DNA from: JAPLDP01 sp964628285
Lineage (GTDB): Bacteria; Bacteroidota; Bacteroidia; Bacteroidales; JAGONC01
DNA: 57,024 nt
Reading direction: 5' to 3'
Assembly: GCA_964628285.1 (NCBI GenBank)
Contig: CAZVNP010000015.1
Span: 1-57,024 of the forward strand
Part shown: one piece after another, positions 18,401-28,204 of the stretch
Layout of the letters: each line of letters starts with the position of its first letter
Numbering within the stretch: the stretch's first letter is position 1
Notes under the pieces: model-generated
What the model saw: only the letters and a program-made list of their open reading frames with translations
Told to the model about the DNA's origin: nothing
The model's database searches: none
Translations under genes and position numbers: made by a program

Positions 18401-19330
18401 ATGGACATCCTCGTTGAGAACTTTACCAAGAAATATGGCTCGGAAAAGGCCGTTGACAACATTTCGTTCCGCGTCAAGCCGGGCGAGGTCCTGGGTTTCC
18501 TGGGCCCTAACGGCGCCGGGAAAACAACGACCATGAAAGCCATCACCACGTTCTTTGCACCCAACCAGGGTGACATCAAGGTGGGTAATATCTCCGTGGG
18601 CGAGAATCCGGAAGAGATCAAAAAACACATTGGTTATTTACCGGAGAATAATCCGCTGTATCAGGAGATGGGTGTGATCGATTACCTGAAGTTCGTGGGC
18701 GGTCTCTATGACATCCCCCGTGACAGGCTTCATGACAGGATCCTGGAGATGGTCAGGGTGTGCGGCCTGGAAGAAGAGAAGCATAAGAAAATAGGCGAGC
18801 TGTCGAAAGGATTCAAGCAACGTGTCGGTCTGGCACAGGCGCTCATCCATGACCCTGAGGTGCTTATTTTCGACGAGCCTACCGCCGGCCTCGACCCCAA
18901 CCAGATCGTGGAGATCAGATCGCTCATTAAGAAGATCGGCAGGGAGAAGACCGTGATCCTGAGCTCTCATATCCTTGCGGAGGTGGAAGCCACCTGCGAC
19001 AGGATACTCATCATCAACAAGGGAAAAATAGTCGCCGACGGAACACCGGCCGATTTGCGTCACCAGGCTCAGGGCAAAGAGCTGCTCAAGGTCACCATCG
19101 AAGATGGCGAAAAAAACACCATTTTCAAAGCCCTGCAACAACTCGAGACAGTGGATATGGTCGACTTTACCGCCAGCGGCTCACATTCGTTCGAAGTGCG
19201 CAGCAAACCCAATGTGTCATCACGCAGGGCCGTATTTCAGCTCTGCGCCAAAAGCGGTTGGACACTCACCGAAATGGCGTTTGTCGAGACCAAACTCGAA
19301 GATGTATTCCGTGAACTGACGATGAGCTGA
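18401..19330 (+). CDS. gldA: GldA-type ABC transporter ATPase
   Basis: The 309 residues carry a complete ABC ATPase: Walker A GPNGAGKTT, Q-loop region, signature LSKGFKQRVGLAQAL, Walker B VLIFDEPTAGLDPNQ and switch histidine SSHIL. A ~90-residue C-terminal domain follows. The gene order ATPase, six-helix permease, auxiliary protein (GldG type), DUF4340 is the one found for GldA-GldF-GldG in Bacteroidota, including non-gliding species. In Flavobacterium johnsoniae these proteins were first linked to gliding; the substrate is unknown. The gene heads the cluster, with a 126-base gap upstream that shows no exact promoter match. Confidence 0.88.
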   Translation: MDILVENFTKKYGSEKAVDNISFRVKPGEVLGFLGPNGAGKTTTMKAITTFFAPNQGDIKVGNISVGENPEEIKKHIGYLPENNPLYQEMGVIDYLKFVGGLYDIPRDRLHDRILEMVRVCGLEEEKHKKIGELSKGFKQRVGLAQALIHDPEVLIFDEPTAGLDPNQIVEIRSLIKKIGREKTVILSSHILAEVEATCDRILIINKGKIVADGTPADLRHQAQGKELLKVTIEDGEKNTIFKALQQLETVDMVDFTASGSHSFEVRSKPNVSSRRAVFQLCAKSGWTLTEMAFVETKLEDVFRELTMS

Positions 19331-19399
19331 CAAGACCGTCATGTCGATTCCGGTGACTTTTCTTGAAACATGAAAATTAATTCAACAAAATAAAAACGT

Positions 19400-20125
19400 A
19401 TGAAAAAGATTTGGATCATAGCGGGTCGTGAGCTTCAGACCTTCTTCGATTCATTGATGGCTTACATCATGATCGTTCTTTTTCTCGGTTTCAGCGGCTT
19501 CTTTACATGGATTTACGGTGCCGATATCTTTTTCTCAAACCAGGCCAGCCTGCAGTCATTTTTCAGTATTGCTTACTGGACCTTGTTTTTCTTTATACCT
19601 GCACTGACGATGCGTTTGCTGGCTGAAGAAAGGCGCTCGGGGACCATCGAGCTCCTTTTAACGAGACCTGTCAGTGACTGGCAGGTGGTGGTGGGCAAGT
19701 TTCTTTCCACCTTCATTTTGATCGTGATAGCGCTGGTGCTCACCCTGCCGTATTATATCACGGTGGCCAACATCGGGCATGTGGACCATGGAGCCGTTCT
19801 CTCGGGCTACCTCGGCCTGCTGCTGATGAGCGCCATGTACATCAGCATCGGCCTGTTTGCCAGCAGCATCTCCACCAACCAGATCGTGGGTTTTTTACTG
19901 GCCCTGTTCATCGGGATATTCTTTCATATCATTTTCGATGTATTGGCCGGCAATATACCGGGCTTCCTGGGCAGGCTTTTCGATTACCTGAGCCTCACCT
20001 CGCACTTTGATTCCATTTCCAGAGGCGTCATCGACACGAAAGACCTGGTTTACTTTCTTTCGATCATCTTCCTCGGTCTGGTATCGACCGAGGCCATGCT
20101 GTCGAAACGTAACCTCGCTGATTAA
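19400..20125 (+). CDS. gldF: GldF-type ABC transporter permease
   Basis: The 241-residue protein has six predicted membrane helices and the ABC-2 permease signature between helices 2 and 3 (LTMRLLAEERRSGTIELLLT, then RPVSDWQVVVGKF). The ERRSGT element contacts the ATPase in this transporter class. It lies 69 bases after gldA and 32 bases before gldG, consistent with one operon. With only six helices per chain it must pair with another copy or with the helices of GldG. Confidence 0.88.
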   Translation: MKKIWIIAGRELQTFFDSLMAYIMIVLFLGFSGFFTWIYGADIFFSNQASLQSFFSIAYWTLFFFIPALTMRLLAEERRSGTIELLLTRPVSDWQVVVGKFLSTFILIVIALVLTLPYYITVANIGHVDHGAVLSGYLGLLLMSAMYISIGLFASSISTNQIVGFLLALFIGIFFHIIFDVLAGNIPGFLGRLFDYLSLTSHFDSISRGVIDTKDLVYFLSIIFLGLVSTEAMLSKRNLAD

Positions 20126-20157
20126 CATGTTTTATTCTTTTAAATGATATTCTGACG

Positions 20158-21675
20158 ATGAAAAGGAAGAAATCGCTTGTTTATCGGATCCTTTTGATAG
20201 TGGGTGTGTTGGTGCTGATCAACATACTGTCGGAAAAGTTCTTTCACCGTTTCGATCTCACCGCCGACAAGCGTTACACGCTGGGCAAGGCCACCAAGGA
20301 CATCCTGAAGGACCTCGATGAGCCGGTGACGGTGACGGCTTATTTCACTGAGGATCTGCCGCCGCAGTTCAGCAAGACAAGGAGTGACTTCAAGGACTTG
20401 CTGGTGGAATATGCCAACCTTTCCAGGGGGAAGGTGCAGTACGACTTTGTCAATCCCAACAAAGACCAGGAAACGGAAATGAAAGCCATGCGCCAGGGTA
20501 TACAGCCCGTTCTCATCAATGCACGTGAGAAGGATCAGGTGAAGCAGCAGAAGGCTTACTTAGGCGCCGTTGTCCAGAAGGGTGAGCAGTCGGACGTGAT
20601 CCCTTTCATGCAGCAGGGTGCTTCCATGGAATATGCCCTGTCGTCGAGCATCAAAAAGCTGACGGTCAAGGATAAGCCGGTGATCGGCTTCCTCCAGGGC
20701 CATGGTGAGGCTCCCATCGACGCCATGCAGCAAGCTTACGGCGCCCTTGACGTTCTGTATGACATCGAACCGGTCACCCTCAGCGATACCATCCATCTGA
20801 ACAGGTTTAAGGCCATAGCCATTGTAGCCCCTGTCGATTCATTCCCTTACAGTCACCTGCAGAAACTGAACGACTATCTGGCTGGTGGCGGAAACCTCTT
20901 TATCGCCATGAAACGTGTGGATGGTAACCTGAGCCAGGCCCGCGGCACAACCATCAACACCGGATTGGAAAAATGGCTTGCGGATAAAGGCCTGACGGTG
21001 AATGATAATTTTATTATCGATGCCAGTTGCGGCAGCGTCGGCGTGAGGCAGTCACAGGGCATGTTCACCTTCACGTCGAATGTCCGCTTTCCATACCTGC
21101 CCCTGATAACCAACTTTGCCAAGCACCCGGTGACCTCGGGACTTGAATCGGTCATGCTGCCCTTTGCCAGCTCCATATCATTCACACGCATGGATTCATC
21201 CGTCACCTTTACACCGCTGGCTTTCACCTCCCAGAAAACAGGGACCCAGCACTCTCCGGTGTATTTCGACATTCAGAAGCGTTGGAGCGACCAGGATTTT
21301 CCACTGTCAGCATTGCCTGTGGCTGGCATTCTCAGCGGCAGGCTCGCCGGCAATAATCCTTCGCGGATCCTTCTGGTATCGAATGGTGATTTTGCCGTGA
21401 ACGGCAGCGGTCAACAGGCGCAGCAACTGCAGGGTGACAATGTGAATCTCCTGGTGAATTCAATCGACTGGCTGTCGGACGATACCGGTCTGATCGGACT
21501 GAGGACCAAGGGCATCACGGCACGGCCCTTAGACCAGCTCGCCGAAGGCAAGAAAGCGTTACTCAAATACATGAACTTTTTACTGCCCATTCTCGTCATC
21601 GTCCTTTACGGAGTGATAAGGGCACAACGTAATCGAAAAATAAAGATTAAAAGAATGGAGGAAGGTTATGTTTAA
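20158..21675 (+). CDS. gldG: GldG-type auxiliary protein of the ABC transporter
   Basis: The 505 residues have an N-terminal membrane helix (after KRKKSLVYR), the typical FHRFDLTADKRYTLGKAT sequence that opens the ABC_transp_aux (GldG/IFT52-like) domain, and a C-terminal membrane helix followed by a basic tail. The periplasmic part contains the conserved segment on extension of chain (VTVTAYFTEDLPPQ) and an IGFLQGHGEAP motif seen in the family. It overlaps the next gene by 8 bases. GldG is required with GldA and GldF in F. johnsoniae; what the complex moves is not known. Confidence 0.88.
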   Translation: MKRKKSLVYRILLIVGVLVLINILSEKFFHRFDLTADKRYTLGKATKDILKDLDEPVTVTAYFTEDLPPQFSKTRSDFKDLLVEYANLSRGKVQYDFVNPNKDQETEMKAMRQGIQPVLINAREKDQVKQQKAYLGAVVQKGEQSDVIPFMQQGASMEYALSSSIKKLTVKDKPVIGFLQGHGEAPIDAMQQAYGALDVLYDIEPVTLSDTIHLNRFKAIAIVAPVDSFPYSHLQKLNDYLAGGGNLFIAMKRVDGNLSQARGTTINTGLEKWLADKGLTVNDNFIIDASCGSVGVRQSQGMFTFTSNVRFPYLPLITNFAKHPVTSGLESVMLPFASSISFTRMDSSVTFTPLAFTSQKTGTQHSPVYFDIQKRWSDQDFPLSALPVAGILSGRLAGNNPSRILLVSNGDFAVNGSGQQAQQLQGDNVNLLVNSIDWLSDDTGLIGLRTKGITARPLDQLAEGKKALLKYMNFLLPILVIVLYGVIRAQRNRKIKIKRMEEGYV

Positions 21676-22633
21676 GAAATTGAGCTTCAGGATTCTGGCT
21701 GTTATTTTTGTGATTCTCCTGGTTGTCCTGGCTATTAAATGGTATGTCGACAACAAGCGTGGCGAAAGTACCTTTAAGAAGGAACTGGTCGGCGCCGGCA
21801 CCAACGAGATCACGGCCGTCGCATTCACTCCCGATAAACAAAACCCTGAAGAGGTCAGGGTCATCCTGGAGGGAGGACAATGGAAAATATATAAGGGTAA
21901 CAAAAGCTACCGTGCCGATTCGATGCTTGTCGGCAATATGATCGCTGCCCTCACCGGCCTGAAACCGGAACGTGTGGCCGCCACCGATCGTTCCAAATGG
22001 AAGGAGTTTCAGGTGGACGACTCCGCCGGCACCAATGTGAAGCTGTATAAAAACAAGGATTTGGTTGCCGACCTCATCATCGGCAAGTTTTCCTATACCC
22101 CCGAGAAATCACAGAATATTTACGGTAAACCGCAAGGTAAGATGTCGACCTATGTCCGTGAGGCCGGTGACGACGATGTGTATGCCGTGGAGGGATTCAT
22201 CAACACCACTTATAATAAGAATATCAACTCTTTGCGGGATAAGGGACTGATGCGGTCGCGGCGGGAGGATCTGAAACAACTGACGTTCAGGTATCCGGGT
22301 GACTCATCCTTCACGCTGACACAGCAGGGCACCAAATGGATGCTGAACGGTGTGGTCTGCGATTCCACCCGCACGGTGCGTTATCTCTCCACGATAGCCC
22401 GTCTTTCGAGTGCCGACCTGGTGGATGATGCCTCCTTTGATGTCAATCACCCGGCCTACAGCCTGACAATAGAGGCTAACAATATGGAACCTGTCGAGAT
22501 AAAAGCCTTCCCGGCCGACAGCGTCAACAAATTCATCATCACCTCTTCGATCAATGAGGGAACTTACTTCAGCGGTGCCAAGAACAAACTTCTTAATAGG
22601 ATATTTGTAGGCCGTAAGAATTTCCTGCCCTGA
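21668..22633 (+). CDS. DUF4340 protein linked to the Gld ABC transporter
   Basis: The ATG lies within the last codons of gldG (8-base overlap) and is preceded by GGAGGAAGG, so translation is probably coupled. The 321 residues begin with one membrane helix (LAVIFVILLVVLAIKWYV) and continue as a beta-rich periplasmic domain with DUF4340 features (ADLIIGKFSYTP, repeated W-K/W-M-L strands). DUF4340 proteins regularly follow ABC_transp_aux genes, so it is likely a fourth subunit or periplasmic partner. No catalytic residues are apparent. Confidence 0.82.
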   Translation: MFKKLSFRILAVIFVILLVVLAIKWYVDNKRGESTFKKELVGAGTNEITAVAFTPDKQNPEEVRVILEGGQWKIYKGNKSYRADSMLVGNMIAALTGLKPERVAATDRSKWKEFQVDDSAGTNVKLYKNKDLVADLIIGKFSYTPEKSQNIYGKPQGKMSTYVREAGDDDVYAVEGFINTTYNKNINSLRDKGLMRSRREDLKQLTFRYPGDSSFTLTQQGTKWMLNGVVCDSTRTVRYLSTIARLSSADLVDDASFDVNHPAYSLTIEANNMEPVEIKAFPADSVNKFIITSSINEGTYFSGAKNKLLNRIFVGRKNFLP

Positions 22634-22639
22634 TTCCTT

Positions 22640-23896
22640 TTAAGGGCTTTCGCATAACATGCCTGCGACGTGGTCCGTATCACCGTCGTCAGGTGCCGGC
22701 GTCAATCCCAGTATTCTGGTGATCAGGGGATAAATGTCGATATTGTCGAATGTCGGCTGAATGTACCCCTTTTTAAAGGCAGGTCCTGTAGCATAGAAAA
22801 TGGCATGCATGTCGGTGTTGCGGTTGTCGTAACCATGGGCACCACCGCTTTCATAGTGCCCTCTTTTGCCCCATCGTAATGACCAGGAGCTGTCAGCCAA
22901 AAGGATAAGGTCACCATCGCGGGGATTTTCTCCGTAATGGAAATATGCGGGTACCTCTCCATGTTTCCAGACCTTTGTGTGAGTGACGGCATTCAGAGTA
23001 TTGTAAACGACATCATAATATTCTTTCTTCACTGTCAGGTTGTAGTTGGGATTGCTGCCCTCAACGGCTGTGAACCATTCTTTCCTGAGATGGTCTTCGA
23101 GATACACTGTTTTCTCCTTATCAATATTTTCCATCCCATGATCGGAAGTGATGATGACATTGATCTGCGGGTAGCAGGGGAGTTGCTTCAGTTTCCGCAT
23201 GAGAACGCCGGTGAGGCTGTCGAGACGTTCCACCACTGACATGACTTGCGGGCTTCCGGGACCATAATCGTGACCGGTCACATCAGGTTCATTGAAGTAA
23301 AACAGGATCAGGTGGGGTCTTCTCTTTTCGGGCAGTGTGAGCCAATAAACCACCGTATCGATCTCCTGAGAAAATGTGATATTCTTATCATAGGCTTTCC
23401 AGTATGTGGGGCGTATCCCCTTCACCGGTGCTTCGGAGCCGGCCCAGAAATAGGTTGCCGACACCATTCCCTGCCGGGCTGCCGTCACCCACAACGGCTC
23501 ACCGCCATAAAAAGCACCGTTACCGGTGGTCTGGGGATCGGAGAGTGAATAGTATGCTTTCATGACCGGATCGTAGAAACTGTTGTTGACAATGCCGTGG
23601 TGGTCGGGATATAGCCCGGTGGCTATGGAATAGTGGTTGGGGAAGGTCTTGGTGGGAAAGCATGGTTTTATCGCTTCAGCCCTGATACCCTGGCGGGCTA
23701 TGGAGTCAAGGGTGGGGGTGGAGGCCTTAAGGGGATAATCCCACCGGAAACCATCCATCGACAACATAATGACATAGGGCCTGTTTATGACTGCAGCAAC
23801 GTTCTGCGTGACACCTTGTGACTTCGGCTGACACCCCTGCTGCAGCGCACCCCAGAAAAGGAGAATAATAAGAGGTGATAAACGTGTTATTTTCAT
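22640..23896 (-). CDS. Ectonucleotide pyrophosphatase/phosphodiesterase-like lipoprotein
   Basis: From the ATG at 23896 (an alternative is two codons upstream) the protein has about 418 residues with a lipoprotein signal ending in LQQGC. It has the alkaline-phosphatase-superfamily metal sites: SMDGFRWDY, nucleophile Thr in PTKTFPNHYS, NEPDVTGHDYGP, TSDHGM and the late histidine in GGAHGYDN. The order and spacing match NPP-type phosphodiesterases, which cleave nucleotide or phospholipid phosphodiesters outside the cell. Substrate is not resolved. Its stop is 6 bases from the DUF4340 stop (convergent), and a terminator separates it from the upstream TonB receptor gene. Confidence 0.9.
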   Translation of the reverse strand: MKITRLSPLIILLFWGALQQGCQPKSQGVTQNVAAVINRPYVIMLSMDGFRWDYPLKASTPTLDSIARQGIRAEAIKPCFPTKTFPNHYSIATGLYPDHHGIVNNSFYDPVMKAYYSLSDPQTTGNGAFYGGEPLWVTAARQGMVSATYFWAGSEAPVKGIRPTYWKAYDKNITFSQEIDTVVYWLTLPEKRRPHLILFYFNEPDVTGHDYGPGSPQVMSVVERLDSLTGVLMRKLKQLPCYPQINVIITSDHGMENIDKEKTVYLEDHLRKEWFTAVEGSNPNYNLTVKKEYYDVVYNTLNAVTHTKVWKHGEVPAYFHYGENPRDGDLILLADSSWSLRWGKRGHYESGGAHGYDNRNTDMHAIFYATGPAFKKGYIQPTFDNIDIYPLITRILGLTPAPDDGDTDHVAGMLCESP

Positions 23897-23908
23897 TATC
23901 ATTCAATT

Positions 23909-23946
23909 AAAAAAAGCCCTGCGAAGATCAAGTATCCCCGCAGGGC
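23909..23946 (-). terminator. Rho-independent terminator of the TonB receptor gene
   Basis: Read on the minus strand, GCCCTGCG (23939-23946) pairs with CGCAGGGC (23916-23923) around a 15-base loop and is followed by seven T (23909-23915). It starts 19 bases after the receptor stop codon. The next gene starts only 13 bases past the T-run. Confidence 0.85.
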
Positions 23947-23964
23947 CTGGTAAGGTTTATAAAA

Positions 23965-26900
23965 TCAATTCGGTCGTCCGAAGATATAACGGATACCAAT
24001 CTGCCCCTGCCACCGGGAGCTGGTCACACCACTGTCGGAGATATTCCAGATGTCTCCTTCGGGTTTGGTAAAGGAGTAAAGAGGCTTGTAAGTTCCTTCT
24101 TCATAACCTTCAAACCTGATGAGCTGATAGGCATCATTGGTGATGTAACGTAACACACCCCATTTTTTGTTAAGAAGGTTGGCTACATTGAAGACATCAA
24201 AGGTGATCTCAAGGGTATGCTGATGTGCACCGGCTTTAATGTAAAAATCCTGGATGATCTTCACATCAAAAATGCTTTCGAATGGCAACCGTGCACCGTT
24301 CCTTTCGGCATAGCCACCCCTGTGTTTTTTGAGGTATTTATCATTTTCGATGAAGGAATTCAGATCGTTCCATTGCTGTTCGGCAGAGAGAATAACATTA
24401 CCATCATTGTCGGTGAGGTCGATAAGATTGATATCACTCCTGTCATCAGGTATATAAATAAGGTCACCGACATTCTCACCCTCATTATTTACGCCGAAAA
24501 CGCTCTTTCCGGCGCTGTTTTTACCGATGTCATTGTAAACGTAGGAAAAGCGTTTTCCGGAGTGACCGTCATACAGGAGGCTGATGCCGGTTGCCAGGCA
24601 GCCGCCATATTCTTTCTTATAGGAGATAAAACCGATTATTCTGGATCCCATATCAAAGTCGGAATAGCTCAGGTCGAGGTGATTCAGGCCGTCGATATTT
24701 TCCATGTAACGCCATTGTGATGAGTTCTGGGATGAGGTAGCGTCATTGATTGACATCGCTCTTCCGAAAGTATAGGCGAGAGAGCCTGCAAGCCCTTTTG
24801 AATAAGGTTTCGTCAACTGCAGGGTCAGGTCGTACGTATATCCTTTGCTGGTGTTGGTCCCCAGGATAATTCGCGTGTAGGTTTTGTCAATTTTGGTTCC
24901 GGGATAATGCGGGCGCATGTCCCCCCCTTCGAGATGCCCGTCAGCGGGTGATTCGTTGAGGTTATAATAAAGCATGTTGTTGATGGTCTTGGTATAGATG
25001 ATCTCCACCGTTCCCACTATACCCCAAAACAGTTTCTGGTCAAGGGCGATGCTGGCGCGCAGGACTTTGGGGAATTTGAAGTTTTCGGAGAAAAGGTCGA
25101 TCTGTCCGGAGGGTATTTTATCGACGGCACCGAAATCAACGGCGGTGTATTGTTCATCCCACTGGGGTCTGAATTCGATGGGTATCGATCCCGAGCCTGT
25201 GCCGGTGTATTTATAGAAGACTCCACCTACGGTGAGGCCGTTGTTGAAATAACATCCTCCCGGCCATACCAGCGGGAGACGGCTGACGAACAAGCCGACA
25301 CCGCCTCGCAACTGGGTCTCCTCCTTACCGGTTACATCCCAGTTGAATCCTACACGAGGAGACAGCATGACACGTGACTGGGGCATCTTACCCGCATGGG
25401 CATCGTAAGTGTCGAGACCGGCGGCCTGGATCTTGGCCAGCGTTGTGTCGAAATCTTTCACGGCATCCGGTTTGGTCAGAAATACGGGCATGTCGAAGCG
25501 CAACCCTCCTGTCAACCTGAAATTGTTGGTGATCTGGAATTCATCCTGGGCATAGACGCCGGCGGTGAGGACATTGAAATCGGCAGCAGCCTGGGAACCA
25601 TCGCCTATTATGTCGTCAACCAGGGAGTAACCCCTGTCATATTGAATGGCTGAGACACCGGTCATAAAATCGTCAAGTGAAGCATAAGTATATTGTCCAT
25701 AAGCTTGCCTGATGAAGAGGTTGTAAGCATGGGTGAATTCGAAATTCACTCCTACAACAAAGTTGTGCCGTCCCTTGTAAATATTAAAGTTATCATTCAC
25801 CGTCAGGATGTTCTGGATGACATCATTGGCCGTGGAAAATGTTTCACTGCCGGCATTGATATACCCGGACCCGTCTTTGATATAAAGGTATGGAAAGTTG
25901 GCGCCCATGGGATTACGGTTGTCATTGACATTAGTATAGCCGATAATCAGGCTGTTGGCATAATTTTGCCAGTTACTTTTCAATTCAGCTGCCGATGAGT
26001 TGGTTACACTGGGAAAGTAAATCCCATTGTTGTAAAAGTTGATGTGTGTTTTATCAGAACCGCTTGGATCGATGGCGAGCAGTTTAGTATACTGATGCCG
26101 CAACATCAACTTGGTTTTTTCGCTGATGTTGATGTCCAGTCTTACCAGGATCTTGTCGCTGTTAAGCTCATCGGTATTGCTCAGGTAACCTCCCGGATCA
26201 TAGCCATACTTTGACCGGAGAGTGTCGGCAAAGGCGTCGATTTGTTCCTCTGTTGATGCGCCCGTGTAATTGCTGAAGTCGAAGGGATGGGGTGTCTGGT
26301 CTCTTTGCTGCTCAGCGCTGAGGAAGAAGAAGACCTTATTTTTAATGATGGGGCCGCCGATGCGGAGGCCATAAAGGTTTGAAGTAAAATCGGGCAACTT
26401 CGTCGGGGTATATTCCGGGATGTCTTTATAAACGGCATAGGGCGTCTTACCGGCGAAGTTTTGATTTCTGTATATCCAGTACACAGATCCGTCGAAGTCA
26501 TTTGATCCTCTTCGTGTCACGGCGTTGATGCTGGCGCCGGCAAAGCCGCCCTGACGGACATCGTAAGGTGCCAGCGAGACCTGGAACTGGTCGATGGCAT
26601 CCATGCTGATGGGCGTGCCACCGGTCTGCCCTCCGTTGGTCCCCGTGGAGGCGAGGCCGAAAACATCATTGTTCACGGCGCCATCGAACGAGATGGCGTT
26701 ATAACGGTTGTTCATACCCGCTATAGTGATCGACCCGTCACTACCCACTATAGCCTGGGGTGTTATCCTGATATAATCCGTGATGTTCCTGTTGACGGTA
26801 GGCAAGGTGTTAATATCGTGCAGCCCCACGATGGTCTGCGTACCGATGCGGTTGCCGTCGAAAATATCCTCCCGTTGACCGATGATCTCGGCGCCCTTGA

Positions 26901-27252
26901 GCTGGTAAGCCGATTCGCTTAATTTCACATTGTAACGCTGGGTCTGACCAAGCGACAGGTAGATGTCGTCGAGCTCATAGGTCGTGTAACCCACATAGGA
27001 AACCGTCAACCGGTAAGGCCCTCCCACATTCAGGTTGGGTAAACGGTAAAGACCGTCGAGGTCGGTGGTCGTCCCGTAACGGGTTCCTGAATTCACATCC
27101 ACCAGCAGAATGGTGGCACCGGGAAGCGGCTCATCGTTGGCTCCCGTCACCTTGCCGTTGATACCGGATGTGGTGGTGCCTTGACTATAAGCCATGACGG
27201 CCAGGGATAATAAAAGGATGATCAGCGGAAAAACCCTGTAATTTTTTTTCAT
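23965..27252 (-). CDS. TonB-dependent receptor, Oar-like, with carboxypeptidase-like N-domain
   Basis: The 1095-residue protein begins with a signal peptide (to about residue 23) and a CarboxypepD_reg-like domain (about 28-112, GKVTGANDEPLPGATILLVD ... Y-R-L-T-V-S-Y-V-G-Y). The plug follows (about 120-250, GMNNRYNAISFDGAVNNDVFG, VTRRGSNDFDG), then a 22-strand-type barrel ending in IGIRYIFGRPN. There is no SusD partner and no sigma/anti-sigma gene beside it. The layout is that of Oar-like receptors, which import or export unknown ligands through the outer membrane. The neighbouring phosphodiesterase hints at phosphate-ester scavenging, but a terminator lies between the two genes. Confidence 0.92.
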   Translation of the reverse strand: MKKNYRVFPLIILLLSLAVMAYSQGTTTSGINGKVTGANDEPLPGATILLVDVNSGTRYGTTTDLDGLYRLPNLNVGGPYRLTVSYVGYTTYELDDIYLSLGQTQRYNVKLSESAYQLKGAEIIGQREDIFDGNRIGTQTIVGLHDINTLPTVNRNITDYIRITPQAIVGSDGSITIAGMNNRYNAISFDGAVNNDVFGLASTGTNGGQTGGTPISMDAIDQFQVSLAPYDVRQGGFAGASINAVTRRGSNDFDGSVYWIYRNQNFAGKTPYAVYKDIPEYTPTKLPDFTSNLYGLRIGGPIIKNKVFFFLSAEQQRDQTPHPFDFSNYTGASTEEQIDAFADTLRSKYGYDPGGYLSNTDELNSDKILVRLDINISEKTKLMLRHQYTKLLAIDPSGSDKTHINFYNNGIYFPSVTNSSAAELKSNWQNYANSLIIGYTNVNDNRNPMGANFPYLYIKDGSGYINAGSETFSTANDVIQNILTVNDNFNIYKGRHNFVVGVNFEFTHAYNLFIRQAYGQYTYASLDDFMTGVSAIQYDRGYSLVDDIIGDGSQAAADFNVLTAGVYAQDEFQITNNFRLTGGLRFDMPVFLTKPDAVKDFDTTLAKIQAAGLDTYDAHAGKMPQSRVMLSPRVGFNWDVTGKEETQLRGGVGLFVSRLPLVWPGGCYFNNGLTVGGVFYKYTGTGSGSIPIEFRPQWDEQYTAVDFGAVDKIPSGQIDLFSENFKFPKVLRASIALDQKLFWGIVGTVEIIYTKTINNMLYYNLNESPADGHLEGGDMRPHYPGTKIDKTYTRIILGTNTSKGYTYDLTLQLTKPYSKGLAGSLAYTFGRAMSINDATSSQNSSQWRYMENIDGLNHLDLSYSDFDMGSRIIGFISYKKEYGGCLATGISLLYDGHSGKRFSYVYNDIGKNSAGKSVFGVNNEGENVGDLIYIPDDRSDINLIDLTDNDGNVILSAEQQWNDLNSFIENDKYLKKHRGGYAERNGARLPFESIFDVKIIQDFYIKAGAHQHTLEITFDVFNVANLLNKKWGVLRYITNDAYQLIRFEGYEEGTYKPLYSFTKPEGDIWNISDSGVTSSRWQGQIGIRYIFGRPN

Positions 27253-27380
27253 AGGCTTGATTTTTTTTGATTGAAACCTGTAGTTGAATTTTTTTCACCT
27301 AAAATATGAAAATCCTGAGAAATTGAATTTTAATGGGGAGAAAAGTTATTCAGATGTCACGGATGACTTGTTAACATCTT

Positions 27381-28169
27381 TTAAACAGCAATGATCCGTT
27401 TGATCAGGCGCAGCCGGTGGGTAAACTTCTTAAGGTGCTTGTTGTAAATGCCCTGATGATCCAGGCGGTCGATGCGGACCTTTCCCGAGGCATGTATGAT
27501 CTTGCTGTCCTTCAGGATGATGCCGGTATGGATGATGTCACCGTTGTCATCGTCGAAGAAGGCCAGGTCACCGGGGCGGGCTTCCGTGATAAAGGATAAG
27601 GTCTCCCCCTGCAGGGCCTGTTGTGAGGCATCACGTTTAAGAATGATGCCTCCCAGGCGGTATGCCATTTGGGTCAGCCCCGAGCAATCGATGCCAAAAG
27701 GAGTGCGTCCACCCCACAGATAAGGGCAGTTCAGGTACATCAATGCGTAACTAGTGATACGCTCGGGATCTTGATCATTGTCATGAAAGGATTTAACCCT
27801 GCCGTCAAACTGATACCGCCGGTTTTCCAGGACCACCTGATGCTCTTTCAGCCCCGGCAGGGAACTGCCGAGGACCAGCGGGAAGGTGGTGTAGTCGCAC
27901 AGCACCGTGATGGGCTGAACCAGCTCAAAAGTGAGGAAATTATCGGCATCTTTAAGGGTGTTAAAGGTGTCCTTCGTCAGGTGCAGAAACTGTCTATGGT
28001 TGATCCAGCCTTCATAATCATCGGTATGGGTGAGAACTTTTAGCCAGCCGGCCGCCTCGTCCGTCACCTCAAACATTTCACCGAAGAGAAGCTGTGAAAC
28101 CATCTCCGACCGTTCCGAGGGCTCCGCCCGCACGGCCGTAGCCGTCAGATGGCAGATGCCATAATCCAT
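27381..28169 (-). CDS. NlpC/P60 (C40) peptidoglycan hydrolase with SH3-type domain
   Basis: The 262 residues have an SH3b-type region (about 5-65, GWLKVLTHTDDYEGWINHRQ) and a C-terminal NlpC/P60 domain. The catalytic residues are Cys162 (GIDCSGL), His214 (IIHTGIIL) and His226 (IIHASGK). The PYLWGG motif precedes the cysteine. No signal peptide is visible, which fits the cytoplasmic dipeptidyl-peptidase type (gamma-D-Glu-diamino acid endopeptidases that recycle wall peptides). The 35-base gap to the WbqC-like gene upstream suggests co-transcription. Confidence 0.9.
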   Translation of the reverse strand: MDYGICHLTATAVRAEPSERSEMVSQLLFGEMFEVTDEAAGWLKVLTHTDDYEGWINHRQFLHLTKDTFNTLKDADNFLTFELVQPITVLCDYTTFPLVLGSSLPGLKEHQVVLENRRYQFDGRVKSFHDNDQDPERITSYALMYLNCPYLWGGRTPFGIDCSGLTQMAYRLGGIILKRDASQQALQGETLSFITEARPGDLAFFDDDNGDIIHTGIILKDSKIIHASGKVRIDRLDHQGIYNKHLKKFTHRLRLIKRIIAV

Positions 28170-28204
28170 AGTACCTGTTTTAAGGGTATAAATGTATGAA
28201 AAAA